Shown in pieces: positions 1-12,600 of a stretch of DNA of 64,000 nt; positions within the stretch are counted from its first letter, which is position 1, and the number at the start of each line of letters is the position of its first letter. The translations under genes and the position numbers were made by a program. Origin of the DNA: Fusarium oxysporum f. sp. lycopersici 4287 (taxonomy: Eukaryota > Ascomycota > Sordariomycetes > Hypocreales > Nectriaceae); NCBI RefSeq assembly GCF_000149955.1, contig NC_030988.1, forward strand, positions 4,995,710 to 5,059,709, given 5' to 3'. The notes below the pieces were generated by a model. It made no database searches. It was not told the DNA's origin and was given only the letters and a program-made list of their open reading frames with translations.

Positions 1-1432
1 GAGATGCCGATAAGCACGGGGTAGAAACGGCGGCCCAAGACCTCATTTCATCCCGGAACATGAGTCTGCGAGCGTGGGCCGATGTAGTGTTGCGGCGCCA
101 CGGTGGTCGGTTTGCGACGCACCACATATTTGCATTCCTTGTGTTCAACATGAGCGTGCGGTCGAAGAACCGGCGCGTGAGCGTGCTAAGCGTGACGAGA
201 AAAAGTTTCCGAAAGGCAGAGGGCATTATACAGTCGCTGTCTGCAGAGAGGTTAGCAGCGGCGAGGGTCGACTTGGAGAGCTCAGGCAAAACGACCGATG
301 AGGCTGTGAAGGAGCTTCTGAGAAGCCTCTCCCTGTACGGCTTCCGGCAGCCTATGTCCAGGGAAAGCCGCTTGAGTATGCGGCGGAAGATACAGTCGCT
401 AATCCTCCGCTATGGTGTACCGGTGATATGGTTCACGCTCAACCCGAACGATATTACGAACCCGGTGAAGCTGCGGCTTGCAGCATACCGCACCCGTGAA
501 CCTGATGCGGCCGAGGCTTTCTTGAAGAGCCTCGACATGTCGTACAAACGTGTGCGGCTGGCCATTTCGGACCCCATGAGCTCTGCCATCTTCTTCCACC
601 GAGAGATGACGTTATTCTTCGAGCATTATGTAAAAGTGGGAGGGGAGTCAGTATTTGGGCGCATCAGCCATTATTATGGTGCCGTGGAGACCAACGAACG
701 AGGAGCGCTTCACATCCACGGGTTGCTTTGGTTGCATGGGAACTCGCATTTGAGCTCGATGGTTCCCGATACCGGGGGCGAGGACCAAGCCACGTGCCGT
801 GACCGTATCATCCAATACATAGATAGTGTCTTCTCCGAGGTATGACCCAAGATGAGTTGCTGACAATATAATAGTCGAGCGAGGCCAAACTAATATTGCA
901 ATCTAGGACCTGGACCAGGAAGCGTTTTGCGCCGTCCAAGCGGAGCGATCGGTAACATCGGACATCTCGTCCCTGCTGGGCAATAGGGAGCAGTTTTCGG
1001 CTGCATTTGATGAGGAAGCCAACTTTTGTGCCGGCGCAACACAGATCCATACTCACAGCCCAACTTGTGTCAAGTATTCCTTGAGCAAGGACAAAAGAGC
1101 AAAGAAGCGTGGCCTTTGTCGGTTTCAGGCGCCGTGGAGACTAGTCGAGAAGACTGCTTTTACGGCAGATGGCGTGTTGCATATCCGCAGAAGCATAGCA
1201 TGGTAAATCGGTGGAACAAGGCCATCGCCGTGGGGCTCCGCCATAATCACGATATCTCCTTTCATAGCGACGCAGCGGAAGACCATGGCCCTCGTCTATT
1301 ACATCACGAACTATGCGACCAAAGTAGAGGACCCGGTGTGGAAACGCGTGTTTGCCGCAGCAGAACTGCTGCCCCTCGTCTCAGCGGCCGGTGGAACGGA
1401 GGATCCGTGCAAGCAATGCCGCGGGTGACGAC

Positions 1433-1532
1433 NNNNNNNNNNNNNNNNNNNNNNNNNNNNNNNNNNNNNNNNNNNNNNNNNNNNNNNNNNNNNNNNNNNN
1501 NNNNNNNNNNNNNNNNNNNNNNNNNNNNNNNN
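1433..1532. other. Assembly gap (100 N)
   Basis: Exactly 100 unknown bases lie inside the Helitron coding region, a length typical of a placeholder of unknown size. The frame on the left ends in a TGA eight bases before the gap. Confidence 0.99.
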
Positions 1533-2675
1533 CGTGGACGAGTCGATAGTTGTGGAAGAAGCAGGTGAAAGGATTGGCTATGCTGAGGCATACCAGCACC
1601 GGGGAGACGTTTTGCGAAGTCTATGCCTCTATGACTATGTTTCGCTCGTCAGACTCAAACGAGTCAGTAAAGATGAGATCCCTGCCGCTTGGGGAGAGGT
1701 GTCATTCGAGAACGAGTGGGGTCCTGGAAGAGGCTGGTTGCAGGTGCTGAGGCGGCCGGGAAAGCACGCCAGCGTCTGCCTTGATGGCTACCTGAGCAAG
1801 GATTTCGATCAGGATGACGAAGAGCCGTGCTATCGAAGGTGGGTCTGCCGCCACCGACAGAGTGTAAAGGTCGTGTTGAAGAGGCTAACCTCCATGTGCT
1901 GGAAGAGCAGCGGTGCAGCACCTTGCGCTATTTGTGCCATGGGAGTCTTTTCTGTGCCGAGAAACGGACGACATCAACAGCATATGGGCGCGGGCACGAA
2001 AGGCGCTGCCTCCTAGAATATCATGCCTCGTTGATAATGTGCAACTGCTCCGACGATCGGCTGAAGACGCAAAACGCGATGCCCGGCAATGGGCAGCGTC
2101 ATCTGGCGACGGTGAACTCACGGCCACACATGCCCACCAGGACAGGGCAGGCGAGGCGAGAGAAGAAGCCACATCGGCGTACCAGTCTGACAGCGTCGGA
2201 AACGCAACTCGTCTGATTGATGTTGTGAGGGGTGCAATTGGTGCGGCCCAGATCACGGAGGGCTCGCCAGAGCTCATGGGAATGATGCAGCAGCTTTGTC
2301 ACTTTCAGCAATCAGCATTATGCTCGACTGTTGAGCTCCAGGCCACCGTAACACCCGAACCGGGGGAAAGACGGGTAAGCATACGAGGGAACCGATTTTC
2401 CGGGGTCGTAGTACCACCACAGGGCCAGGTCAAGGCCATCAAGGCGCAGCAGATCCGTGCGTCCAGAGAGAAGGAGAAAATGATCCAGGGTATACAAAGT
2501 ACCGTCGCGGCCCACGGGACCGATCGCAGCGCAGTGGTGCAGAGTTTGCTCACCGGTTTTGGAGAGGAGGATATCCAAATGACGGCGGCGGATTTCGAAG
2601 GGACGCCAGTCAATGCAAGTCCGAGCATGGAAGTCCACTTTGGTGCATCGACGTCTTTCCTCGAGGGGGGAAAGG

Positions 2676-3262
2676 NNNNNNNNNNNNNNNNNNNNNNNNN
2701 NNNNNNNNNNNNNNNNNNNNNNNNNNNNNNNNNNNNNNNNNNNNNNNNNNNNNNNNNNNNNNNNNNNNNNNNNNNNNNNNNNNNNNNNNNNNNNNNNNNN
2801 NNNNNNNNNNNNNNNNNNNNNNNNNNNNNNNNNNNNNNNNNNNNNNNNNNNNNNNNNNNNNNNNNNNNNNNNNNNNNNNNNNNNNNNNNNNNNNNNNNNN
2901 NNNNNNNNNNNNNNNNNNNNNNNNNNNNNNNNNNNNNNNNNNNNNNNNNNNNNNNNNNNNNNNNNNNNNNNNNNNNNNNNNNNNNNNNNNNNNNNNNNNN
3001 NNNNNNNNNNNNNNNNNNNNNNNNNNNNNNNNNNNNNNNNNNNNNNNNNNNNNNNNNNNNNNNNNNNNNNNNNNNNNNNNNNNNNNNNNNNNNNNNNNNN
3101 NNNNNNNNNNNNNNNNNNNNNNNNNNNNNNNNNNNNNNNNNNNNNNNNNNNNNNNNNNNNNNNNNNNNNNNNNNNNNNNNNNNNNNNNNNNNNNNNNNNN
3201 NNNNNNNNNNNNNNNNNNNNNNNNNNNNNNNNNNNNNNNNNNNNNNNNNNNNNNNNNNNNNN
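2676..3262. other. Assembly gap (587 N)
   Basis: 587 unknown bases replace the segment of the Helitron helicase where the ATP-binding motifs are expected. The non-round length suggests an estimated gap size. Confidence 0.99.
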
Positions 3263-4350
3263 GTATGGTCGTCTCATGGGACGAAGACAACTCGTTCAAG
3301 GCCGAGCAACGGCACCAGCATGACAAGGCGCACGCGCTGTGGAAGAAGTTCACGACGGTTGTCATGCTGGATGAACAAGTGCGTGCGGCAGGAGATCCGG
3401 TTTTGCAGAGACTGCTGAAGCGGATCCGACTGGGTGTGCAGGATCGCACGGATTTAGAACTGCGCAACTCAAGGTGCTACCGGGAGGATAGGCGGATCCC
3501 CTGGGAGACGGGCATCACCGTGGTGACACCACTGAATAGGAACCGGTGGAACCTAAATATGGAGGCAACCTTGGCGTTCCAGATCCTGCAGCGGTCATTA
3601 ATGCGAATCTTCATCTCCGAGCACAAATGGAAGGATGGCCTGCCGACGGAGGAAGAAGCCATCATGATGCTAAACCAGGGCGACGATAGCGCGATACCGG
3701 TACCAGCCATCTTCATGTTCGTGCCGGGGATTCCTGTCGTTGTGAACCACAATACCCACCAAGGGCTGAAGTTGGTCAACGGTGCCAGCTACACTGCTCT
3801 GGAGGTCATCCTCGACGAGACCCACCCGGGCCATCGGATCTCGGCCGATATGATGATCCACTTCGGGCCGCCAGCGGGGATAATCCTAGAGTCAGAGACA
3901 ACAAAGGATATCCACTTCGCCGGGATGCCGTCCGGCACGGTTCTCTTGACGCCCATGAGCGTTAGAATCCAATGCCAGCGAAAGAGGCCGTGGCAGCGCA
4001 ACGACGTCAGCCGGAAGGGTTTGCCGTGCGCGGCGGCTTTTGCGTGCACAGACTACAAGGTGCAGGGCAGGACGCTCGAGCGCGTTGCACTGGAGTTGCG
4101 CGGGACGAGGACGACTAATGTCGACGGACGCATCGTTCCCTCGCAGTGCGACCCCTACAGCCTGTATGTGCAGCTGTCGCGATGCTCGTCGCTGGATGGC
4201 ATTATGCTCGTGTCTAAGGTACGGGAGAGAGACTTGGTGGGCAACCGCGTCCCCCCGGAGATGACTGCCGCGCAGGCGAGACTGGAGGAACTGAGCGATA
4301 GGACTATTCGGGAGGCCAAGCGCTGGTTGGACAACGATTCCCAAGGCTAG

Positions 4351-6092
4351 GGGGCCTGCGTTCGGCGACGTTGTCGAGACGAAATGGGAGAGGGGAGAGG
4401 GCGGGGAAGCGTTACAGGAAGCGTTATAGGATAGGAAAAGCGGGAGGGCTCTTCTGGAAGACACAAACGGTCTCCTCCCCTCGTCACGCGTTCGAGCAAG
4501 AGCCAGACAGGTCGAACAGGCACGCACAAAGGAAGAGCTGGACGGACGCAAACCACCAATCACAAAGGCTGTTCAAAGTTTTAAAGGTCGCGGGGCGAAG
4601 CTGGCACGCGGCGTTTTAATTAGTTCCCAGCGGTTTTAGTTTTGACCAATGGAAAGCGAGCATTCCGACCCTGAGCGGCGGGTGGGGCATAAAGGGCCTT
4701 TCGTTCCTCAAGGCATTTCGTTCCTCAAGGCATGGGCCAATGAACGCTTGTTTAAGGGTGACCGACCCTGCAAGTATCCATTTCCTGACTGATTTGTGAA
4801 ATCGTGCACAAGAGTCGTTCTGCATAACTAATTGATGATGGGCGCTGGATCGAAAACAAAGTTAATCCGTATTATCGTGTCGTGTTCGGCACCAATCGCG
4901 ACCCCTGTACAAGATGTGAAAATCCAATTGAGTTGTGTGATTCGCAACTGCCGTTGTTTTAATTTAAATTAAACACGTTATCAGACTTATTTGGAGAGTC
5001 AGCATCGCAATTGAAATAAAGAAGGGAACTCTAATCACGATGGAAAATATGAATGATCAGAGCATAGGAAGCAAGCCCTTCGTCAAGTGTGGGCCGCCGT
5101 CGAGCCTTCAGAAACCCTTCCAAGGGTGAAAGCGAACGCGAGCGTGCGAGGAACCGGCGCTGTCGACAACAGCAGAGACATCAAAGCCTGGTTCGTCAGG
5201 AGGGTTCTGCTTACCCTGGTATCCGCGTGATCAACTCTGTGCATGGCCAGGTGCCACCTGAGGATGCGTCGCATGCACACTGGCACTGCAACTACTTTGC
5301 CAGCGTGCCAGACAGTACCTCGATTACGGCCGTGGATAGTAAGTATACACATCTATAGTCTCCTACGGTAAGGTTCTTTATATGAGGTCTCTTAACGCTG
5401 TGGTAGTGTCCTTATTAATATTTGGTGAAGGCATTGTAGAGCGTCGAGGTTTATTGAACTCGTTGGGGCAGGATAAATTAATGACGGATGGCGATGATCG
5501 ACAGTCCGTGACGCGACGCAAATTGACAACAGGCCGAAACTTTGGTCACAAGGTGGCAACAGTGCGGCACAATTTGGTACGTACCGGTGCACTAACAGGC
5601 AGGACTTAGGCCAAGAAGAAGCGTGAAAAGTGCAGCACCCCTATCAATTGCCTTAATTAAACAGAGAGTTGGTCATACCAGTCAGCAGTAAGATCACTTA
5701 AGCAAAAGCAAAAATCAGGGATTGGTTAGGACTACGAAGAGTCAATGTTGGTTACCCCGGTCAGGGGCTGGGAATAAAAGCAAGGATCACCTGCCACCAA
5801 AGCATATTAAGATAACACGACAACCAACTTGGCGCAAGAAATGTAAACATACTTCTGTCTCGTCCATTTTCATTCGATTTTCGCGTCTATTGGGCTAGCT
5901 ATTCCGGATCTCGCATACACATCCCCTCGTCACCAGTTGCCATACCCCAAGGTTAGGAACTTTGACAAATGTTTCCTCTCATCATAAGCTCGCAACGTTG
6001 TCTGCCACAGGCTAGGGTAGACGGGATCATCGCCAATTTGGACCTGCGCTTCATCGACATTGATCATTGTCATCTTGAGCCATCCGTACGCC
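4351..6092. other. Intergenic, no supported gene
   Basis: I see no convincing gene between the Helitron stop and the F-box gene. It holds a short tandem repeat (4699-4732) and a GC-richer patch at 5090-5340 that is open in more than one frame but matches nothing I recognise. The Helitron 3' terminus should lie in the first few hundred bases. Confidence 0.6.
4699..4732. repeat. 17-bp tandem duplication
   Basis: The unit TTTCGTTCCTCAAGGCA occurs twice head to tail without mismatch, about 350 bp past the Helitron stop. Confidence 0.95.
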
Positions 6093-7392
6093 ATGGCCAC
6101 CCTTTTGGAACTTCCTGAGGTGGTGATCCACTCGGTAGCGGAGCTTCTTCCCGTCGACGATTTTTTCTCATTGCGGCTGTCCTGTCGGAGGTTGAACGCA
6201 ATGTCCCTTCACGCCTTCATACGAGTCTATTTTCAGACTCGTTATGTGATGCTTGAAGAACATAGCCTGCAGACTCTTATTTCTATTTCGCAACATGAAA
6301 CCTTCGGACCTGCCGTACGTGCGCTAGGATTTTGCACTGAGCATCTTTTGGAGATGGATGACGAGCAAAGTAGAGATTTTTTTGCTTTTCTAGAGGCAGT
6401 TTGGGGGCGTGGATATCCGCGTGAAGAGGAGTTTGAAGACGAAAGCGATGAGGACCTTGAGATGGAGGAAGATGACAAAGAGGACTTTTACGACCGCGTG
6501 TATCGTGAACGGCTCGATGACCAGAAAACACTTCTCCTTGGGCACGACATCATTTACCTTGCGCAAGCAATGACGGGCCTGTCCAACTTCAAGACGCTCA
6601 TTCTCACCGATGCCCCGGATCCCTTGGGGCGCGAGTCGGCTGAAAAGAGAGGTGGGCAGCGAGCTGTCAAGGGGCTTTCATCCTGACAATGTTGAGGATG
6701 AACAGTTTGTGCAGCGTATATTGCAAGTCATGCTTAGCGCAGTGGCCAAAAGCGAACTACCTGTTGAGAAACTTGACTTCTACCTTGGTCATGTGGATGA
6801 GCCAAAAAGCGTCAACCCCATCAGCCTCCAACTGCTTGACTGGCCAGTTTATGTGTCACCAATTGCTTGGACGCTTACCAGCCTGACTTCCCTACGACTG
6901 CTTATTTCTCCATTCTATAAGAACAACCGTGCTTATGGCTGGGAGAAGAGAGCCATGGGATTTTTTGACCTCTTCCCTCAGCTGTCGCGCTTCTCGTTGG
7001 CATTTGATGACGAATTCAACAATCATACAATATTTCCAATCTTTTCGGAACTGTTGAAAATACCACAATTGCGGGTAATGGGGCTCGCTCGATTCGAAGC
7101 CACCGCCGCCGAATTGACCAAAATTCTTTTACAGCATCAGTCGACGCTTGAGGAGATAACACTGCGGGAAGTGGAGATGGACGGGGCTGGGAGCTGGACT
7201 TCTGTATTGAGCACCGTCAGGGATATGCGTCAATTCCACAACTTTACCATGAAGCAATGTTTGATCGGAGATTGGTTCTTTACGGACGTGTCGGGTGAGA
7301 TAGATGAGGTAGTCTCTATCAAAGACAGGGAAAGGATTGAAGAGCTTGCGGCCCAGATAGAAATTGCAAGTGCTGAGATGGCTGCTAAGTGA
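6093..7392 (+). pseudogene. F-box protein gene with a one-base frameshift
   Basis: The N-terminus MATLLELPEVVIHSVAELLP, followed by DDFFSLRLSCRRLN, is a fungal F-box, the SKP1-binding adaptor motif of SCF ubiquitin ligases. The ATG at 6093 is preferred over 6060 because the F-box starts right after it. An acidic stretch (about 6430-6480) follows, then a leucine-rich substrate-recognition type region without a named domain. The first frame ends at 6686, while the family-like sequence goes on in the +1 frame from about 6620 (SRLKREVGSELSRGFHP) to the stop at 7392. One extra T in the run CCCTTGGGG (6619-6628) explains the shift, and no intron fits. About 430 residues if read through. A sequencing error is as likely as real decay. 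Confidence 0.75.
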
Positions 7393-8126
7393 AGGCTGGA
7401 TCTTGAAATTTGGATGCCAGTTTTTCAGTCTGAAGGACTTACCATGCAGTACCCACCTACCGGCAAGCAAAAAAAAAGTTTCCCCATACACACTGCTAGG
7501 GCATTTGATTTGTCTCATTTCGATCAACAATCTGCACGCGTATAAACGCGTACTTTAGCTTTCATACGTTACACACTCTCCTTTCTGTAATATCGATCCG
7601 AGGATTCTTTCCAACGATCTTTGCGAGCTCGGATCATCGAGCGGCTAGTTTAAATTCCGTCAAACTCTTGGTACGAAGATGCCAGTCTACGAGGGAAATG
7701 CTGACGATCTACCGAGGAAAGAGCGGGTCAACGAGCAATTCAAGGCTTAGTTCGTGTTTACGTTACAATCGAGGGTAGTTCCGCTCTAGCTTGAAATTTA
7801 TACCGCCAAATTGGCTTTCATGATTGAAATGAATCCGTAATCTATCTGGACCAGACTTTACAGCTCACAGCTTGGGCATGACAGGTATAGCCACCACGAC
7901 ACGTTAATGAGGCGGTGGCAGTGCTGAAGTCACGTGAATTCGACAAGTCCTTTGTCGCAGCCTGATTCCAGCCTCCATGCCCTCGCCATCTTTTCCTCGT
8001 GCATCTCCAGTCTTCCACGAAACGACCGTCTTACTGAGCGTCAAGACAACATCCCTTTTTACCCTGTCACACAAAAGGATCCCCTGCGTTGACCGTGGCG
8101 CGCAACGTGAGAGCAATTTTGTCAGC
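7393..8126. other. Intergenic, upstream of the split NLR-type exon
   Basis: No gene was seen. The stretch should include the promoter of the NLR-type gene that starts at 8127. No clear promoter element could be assigned. Confidence 0.6.
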
Positions 8127-8150
8127 ATGAACCCCGCTTTGTTGCCTAAC

Positions 8151-8163
8151 TGTGATGATGACC
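8151..8163 (+). repeat. LINE target-site duplication, left copy
   Basis: TGTGATGATGACC is identical to 13814-13826. It marks the insertion point of the LINE inside coding sequence. Confidence 0.93.
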
Positions 8164-8290
8164 GATAGGTTATACGAATTACTCGCAGAGAGAGAAAAAC
8201 GATCTTCCTTTTAAAATAACTTTTATTTATCCTATTTATCACTTTCAAAAATCCTGAGGACTGCCTGGCGGAGATTCAGGCCCTTGGTGG

Positions 8291-9604
8291 ATGTCTGGTG
8301 TTGCGAACCCCGCATCAGACGTCATCATCGTCATGGGAGACGATCCGGATGGTTCGGGCGGGGGATATCATCGCCCCCAGCGGAAGAGGGTCAGGACGAC
8401 GAAGGTATTGGAGATGGAGCAGCAAAATGGAGATATGGAATGGCAGGAGGAAGGTGAGACTAGTGAGGGAGCTTTGGGACAAAACCGAGCTCGGAAGCAG
8501 GCTGCCCCCAAGTCAGCTGGTGGCATGGTCGAGGCAGTCCAGAGCTTGAAGCAACTACTGGAGCAGGACTTGAACAAGAAAATCGAAGCGATGAAGGCCG
8601 AATTTCAGCTCGAGTTCACCAAGCTCAGTGATCGCATGGCCGAGGAAGTCGCCAGGGCCACGGCCCAGATGGCACAAGAATTATCGCAAGTCCGAGACCA
8701 GCTCACCCAGGTTTGCGGCGAGCTGGAGCAGACTCGACTACAGCTAGATATGCTGAACAAGACTGAAACACCACGGTCGTCGGTTCAATCGTATGCAGAC
8801 GCAGCCAGGATGACATCCACCAGCATGTCCAGTCAATCTTCGTCTGTAGCCCGATCGGCAACTCCAGAACCGGTGTTCTGCACAGTCGACACATCCAGAG
8901 TTCCTGAAGACCATCTTGGAGACGTTACACCATCAATGATTCGTAAGACCGTGGAGCAGGAGATGCGACAGTCGAGTGACCAACCTCGCTGGCGATGCGT
9001 CGCAGTGACCAGAGATGGACGGAAGGCTAATCGCCTTAGGATTATAGGTAGGAACGAAGAAGAAGTACAAAAGATCAAGACCATCCTCGAAACCAGGAAA
9101 GCTCCAGGTGCAAGAGTCCTTCGAGATCAACTATATCCTATCAAAGTTGATAGCATGAATCGTATGGCCGTCTTTGACCAGGAGTTTAACATCATCCCCG
9201 GAGCAATAGAAGCCTTAAACCAGGAGAATGAAGTCCAGATTGCCAAGGTAGCCTGGCTGAGCCGGAAGGTCAACCCCAAGTCATATGGATCCATGGTAGT
9301 CTACTTAACTAAGAGCAGCGATGCCAAGAGACTACTGCAGGAACACTACTTTCTCGTCGCAGGTGAATCGGCATATACGAGTGTATTTGAGCAGACCACT
9401 GGACCGGAACAATGCTATAATTGCCAAGAGCTCGGTCACAAGGCATTCTCGTGCAATAAGAATCGAATATGTGCAAGGTGCGCCACCGTGGGCCACCATC
9501 ACAGTGAATGCCGGGCGCAGATACCCAAGTGCGCTCTCTGCAGTGGTCCGCATGAGTCATTCAGTAGAAATTGCCTGAAACTTCACCCCAGGCGGCATGA
9601 GTAA
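8291..9604 (+). CDS. LINE ORF1, Gag-like nucleic-acid-binding protein
   Basis: This 437-residue protein packages the LINE RNA. The first half is charged, with a predicted coiled-coil stretch (about residues 75-155, many E/K/Q/L). The C-terminus carries three zinc knuckles: [14 protein letters not shown] (from about residue 375), [14 protein letters not shown] and [15 protein letters not shown]. This is the usual Tad-clade ORF1 layout. The frame ends in TAA at 9602-9604, overlapping the start of ORF2. No frameshift or stop. Confidence 0.93.
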   Translation: MSGVANPASDVIIVMGDDPDGSGGGYHRPQRKRVRTTKVLEMEQQNGDMEWQEEGETSEGALGQNRARKQAAPKSAGGMVEAVQSLKQLLEQDLNKKIEAMKAEFQLEFTKLSDRMAEEVARATAQMAQELSQVRDQLTQVCGELEQTRLQLDMLNKTETPRSSVQSYADAARMTSTSMSSQSSSVARSATPEPVFCTVDTSRVPEDHLGDVTPSMIRKTVEQEMRQSSDQPRWRCVAVTRDGRKANRLRIIGRNEEEVQKIKTILETRKAPGARVLRDQLYPIKVDSMNRMAVFDQEFNIIPGAIEALNQENEVQIAKVAWLSRKVNPKSYGSMVVYLTKSSDAKRLLQEHYFLVAGESAYTSVFEQTTGPEQCYNCQELGHKAFSCNKNRICARCATVGHHHSECRAQIPKCALCSGPHESFSRNCLKLHPRRHE

Positions 9605-12600
9605 GTCGTTGCAGGTAATTCAACTGAATGTGAGAAAGCAGGATATGGTACATGAGAGCCTCATGAACGATAAGCAACTTCAAGATTACGCAGCAATAGC
9701 GATCCAAGAGCCCCAGGCACACCAAAAGGACAGCAAGCTACTAACGGTCCCTATGGGGCACCCCAGATGGGTTAAGATGGTCCCCACAGTTTGGAGAGAG
9801 GGCCGGTGGCCGATTCGAAGCATGTTATGGGTAAACAAGGATGTGGAGGCGGAGCAGATACCGATTGAGACAGCGGATATGACGGCAGCCATCTTGCGAC
9901 TCCCTGAGCGGCTGGTTCTGGTTGTTTCGGTTTACGTGCCAGGAGGAGACACCCAAGCTTTACAAGGCACTTGCAACGCTTTGCGCCAGGTCATCTCAGA
10001 CGTAAGAGGACAAGCCGGTAGACTGGTGGACGTGGTAGTTGTCGGAGACTTCAACCGACACGACCAGCTATGGGGAGGAGACGACATATCCTTGACGAGG
10101 CAAGGCGAAGCGGATCAGATCATCAATCTTATGAATGAATTTGAACTTATGAGCCTGCTCCCGAGAGGAACGAAGACGTGGAGCGGTGGAGATTTTGAGA
10201 CAACAGTCGACCTGGTCCTTACTTCGGCAGATCTAGCGTCCTCGACTGTCAAGTGTATGATACATGGCACGGAGCACGGATCTGATCATCGTGCTATCGA
10301 GACGGAATTCGACGTCTCTGTTCCGATGCCGCAAGCCCAGGAGCGACTTTTACTCAAGAACGCACCATGGAAGGAGATCAACGCCCGGATTGCCGAGGCG
10401 TTAGAGTCCATTCCGGAACAAGGCACCGTACAGCAGAAGACTAACAGGCTTATGACAGTAGTGCTGGAGGCAGTCCGCGCGCTAACACCCAGAGCTAAGC
10501 CGTCACCATACGCAAAGCGTTGGTGGACCTCAGACCTCACACAACTTCGGCAGATATACACACACTGGAGGAACCGTGCCAGAGCATCGAGACGTGCGGG
10601 ACGAGCATGCGAGGAGCTTGAGGACACGGCGAGAGGAGCAGCAAAGCAGTACCATGATGCCATCAGACAGCAGAAAAAGACGCATTGGAACGAGTTTTTA
10701 GCCGATAACGACAACATATGGAAGGCAGCAAAGTATCTCAAGTCTGGAGACGATACAGCATTTGGAAAAGTACCCCAACTCACGAGGGTCGACGGCACAT
10801 GTACGACCAACAACATCGAACAGGCCGAGGAGATGTTCATCACGTTCTTCCTTCCATTGCCGGAGCACATCGAGCAGGAAGGGGATCGACCCCAGCGCGG
10901 ATCTGCCATCACCATGCCGGACATCACCATGGAGGAGGTAGAGCGACAGCTTTTCGCGGCGAAGTCATGGAAAGCACCTGGTGAAGACGGGTTACCTGTT
11001 CTAGTCTGGAAACAGATCTGGCCTTCTGTCAGGCACCGAGTCTTCTCTCTTTTCCGTGCGTCGCTGGAAGATGGAGTGCTGCCGGATCAATGGAGACATG
11101 CCAAGATCATTCCGCTAAAGAAACCAAACAAGGAAAACTATTCGGTCGCGAAGGCATGGAGGCCTATCTCGCTTCTATCCACGTTAGGCAAAATACTAGA
11201 GGCGGTCGTCGCAGAAAGGATCTCGCATGCCGTTGAAACATACGGATTACTACCAACCAATCACTTTGGAGCTCGCAAACAACGTTCCGATGAGCAGGCA
11301 TTGATGCTGCTGCAAGAGCAGATCTATGCCGCCTGGCGGGGTCGATGGATCCTTAGCCTGGTGAGCTTTGACGTCAAAGGAGCTTACAATGGAGTGTGCA
11401 AAGAGAGACTCATTCAAAGACTGAGAGCAAGGGGCATACCAGAGGATCTGCTTCGCTGGATCGAAGCCTTTTGCTCGGATCGCACAGCGACTATTCAGAT
11501 CAACGGACAGACAACCGAGATGCGAAGTCTACCACAAGCGGGGCTCCCACAAGGCTCACCTCTGTCTCCGATCCTGTTTCTTTTCTTCAATGCAGACCTC
11601 GTACAGCAGCGCATCGACTGCTACGGGGGAGCGATAGCGTTTGTGGATGACTTCACTGCCTGGGTGACAGGTCCAACCGCAGAAAGTAACCGCGATGGGA
11701 TCAAAGGGATCATTAAGAAAGCTCTAGACTGGGAGAGAAGAAGTGGCGCAACGTTCGAGACAGAAAAGACGGCGATCATACACTTCACTCGGAAAGCATA
11801 CAAGTCCGACGCAGAGCCCTTCGCGATCAGGGAACAACTTGTTTGGCCCAGGACCCAGGTCAAGGTTCTCGGGATGATTATGGATGCTAGCCTCAAATAC
11901 AAAGAGCATATTGCACGGGCAGCGACCAAAGGTTTAAAGGCTGCAATGGAGCTGCAGAGGCTCAGGGGTCTTGCTCCGAGGACAGCGAGACAGCTATTCA
12001 CAGCCACGGTGGCCCCAGTCGTGGATTACGCCTCAAATGTATGGATGCACGCATGCAGGTATAGAAGAGCCAGCCCTATCAATCGGGTTCAGAGGATCGG
12101 AGCAAATGCAATTGTGGGGACGTTCCTCACAGTGGCAACAAGCGTAGCAGAAGCAGAGGCGCATATCGCCAGCGCACATGAACGGTTCTGGAGACGGGCA
12201 ATTAAGATGTGGACTGATCTACATACCCTTCCGACAACCAACCCTCTCCGAAGCTGTACATCTCGCATTCGAAAGTTCAGAAGATACAATCGCTCGCCAT
12301 TCTACGAGGTAGCAGTGGCACTCAATGAGATCCCGATGGAAGAACTAGAAACGATCAACCCTTTCACGTTGGCACCTTGGGTAGGACGGGTGCAGGCTAT
12401 AGTGGATGAAGGGGATAGTTTAGGGACAACGCAAGCAGATCTAGGATGGGCGGTACGTGCTGCAGTGAGCAGTTCGGCGCGGAATGGGGTAGTCGGAGTC
12501 GGCGGGGCCATCGAGATCCCTGCCTCGGTGCGAGGAGGACCGAAGCTTGAGCGCTTTTCCTTCACGCTCGGCATGAGGACGGAACAGAACCCATTTTCCG

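Larger units (their letters stand above)
1..4350 (+). pseudogene. Helitron Rep/helicase, 5'-partial and decayed
   Basis: This is the protein of a rolling-circle Helitron. The reading frame is already open at base 3, so the gene begins outside the window. The Rep part carries the HUH motif as GALHIHGLLWL at about 693-728. A 67-nt intron (840-906) has GTATGA, a CTAAT branch point and TAG, and the frame continues across it. The downstream Helitron block FCAGATQIHTHSPTC follows. The frame then shifts near 1190, 1265, 1830-1870 and 1905, and two N gaps interrupt it; the second gap removes the region where helicase Walker motifs would lie. The last open segment (3265-4350) holds the C-terminal PIF1-type helicase blocks, including CTDYKVQGRTLERV and YVQLSRCSSLDGI. 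The Helitron assignment is firm. Whether the frameshifts are mutations or poor sequence near the gaps is open. No 3' hairpin-CTRR end was confidently located. Confidence 0.88.

Noticed and set aside
4400..4660. Helitron 3' terminus (hairpin followed by CTRR)
   Set aside because: Several TTAG/CTAG sites exist but none with a convincing hairpin at the right distance.
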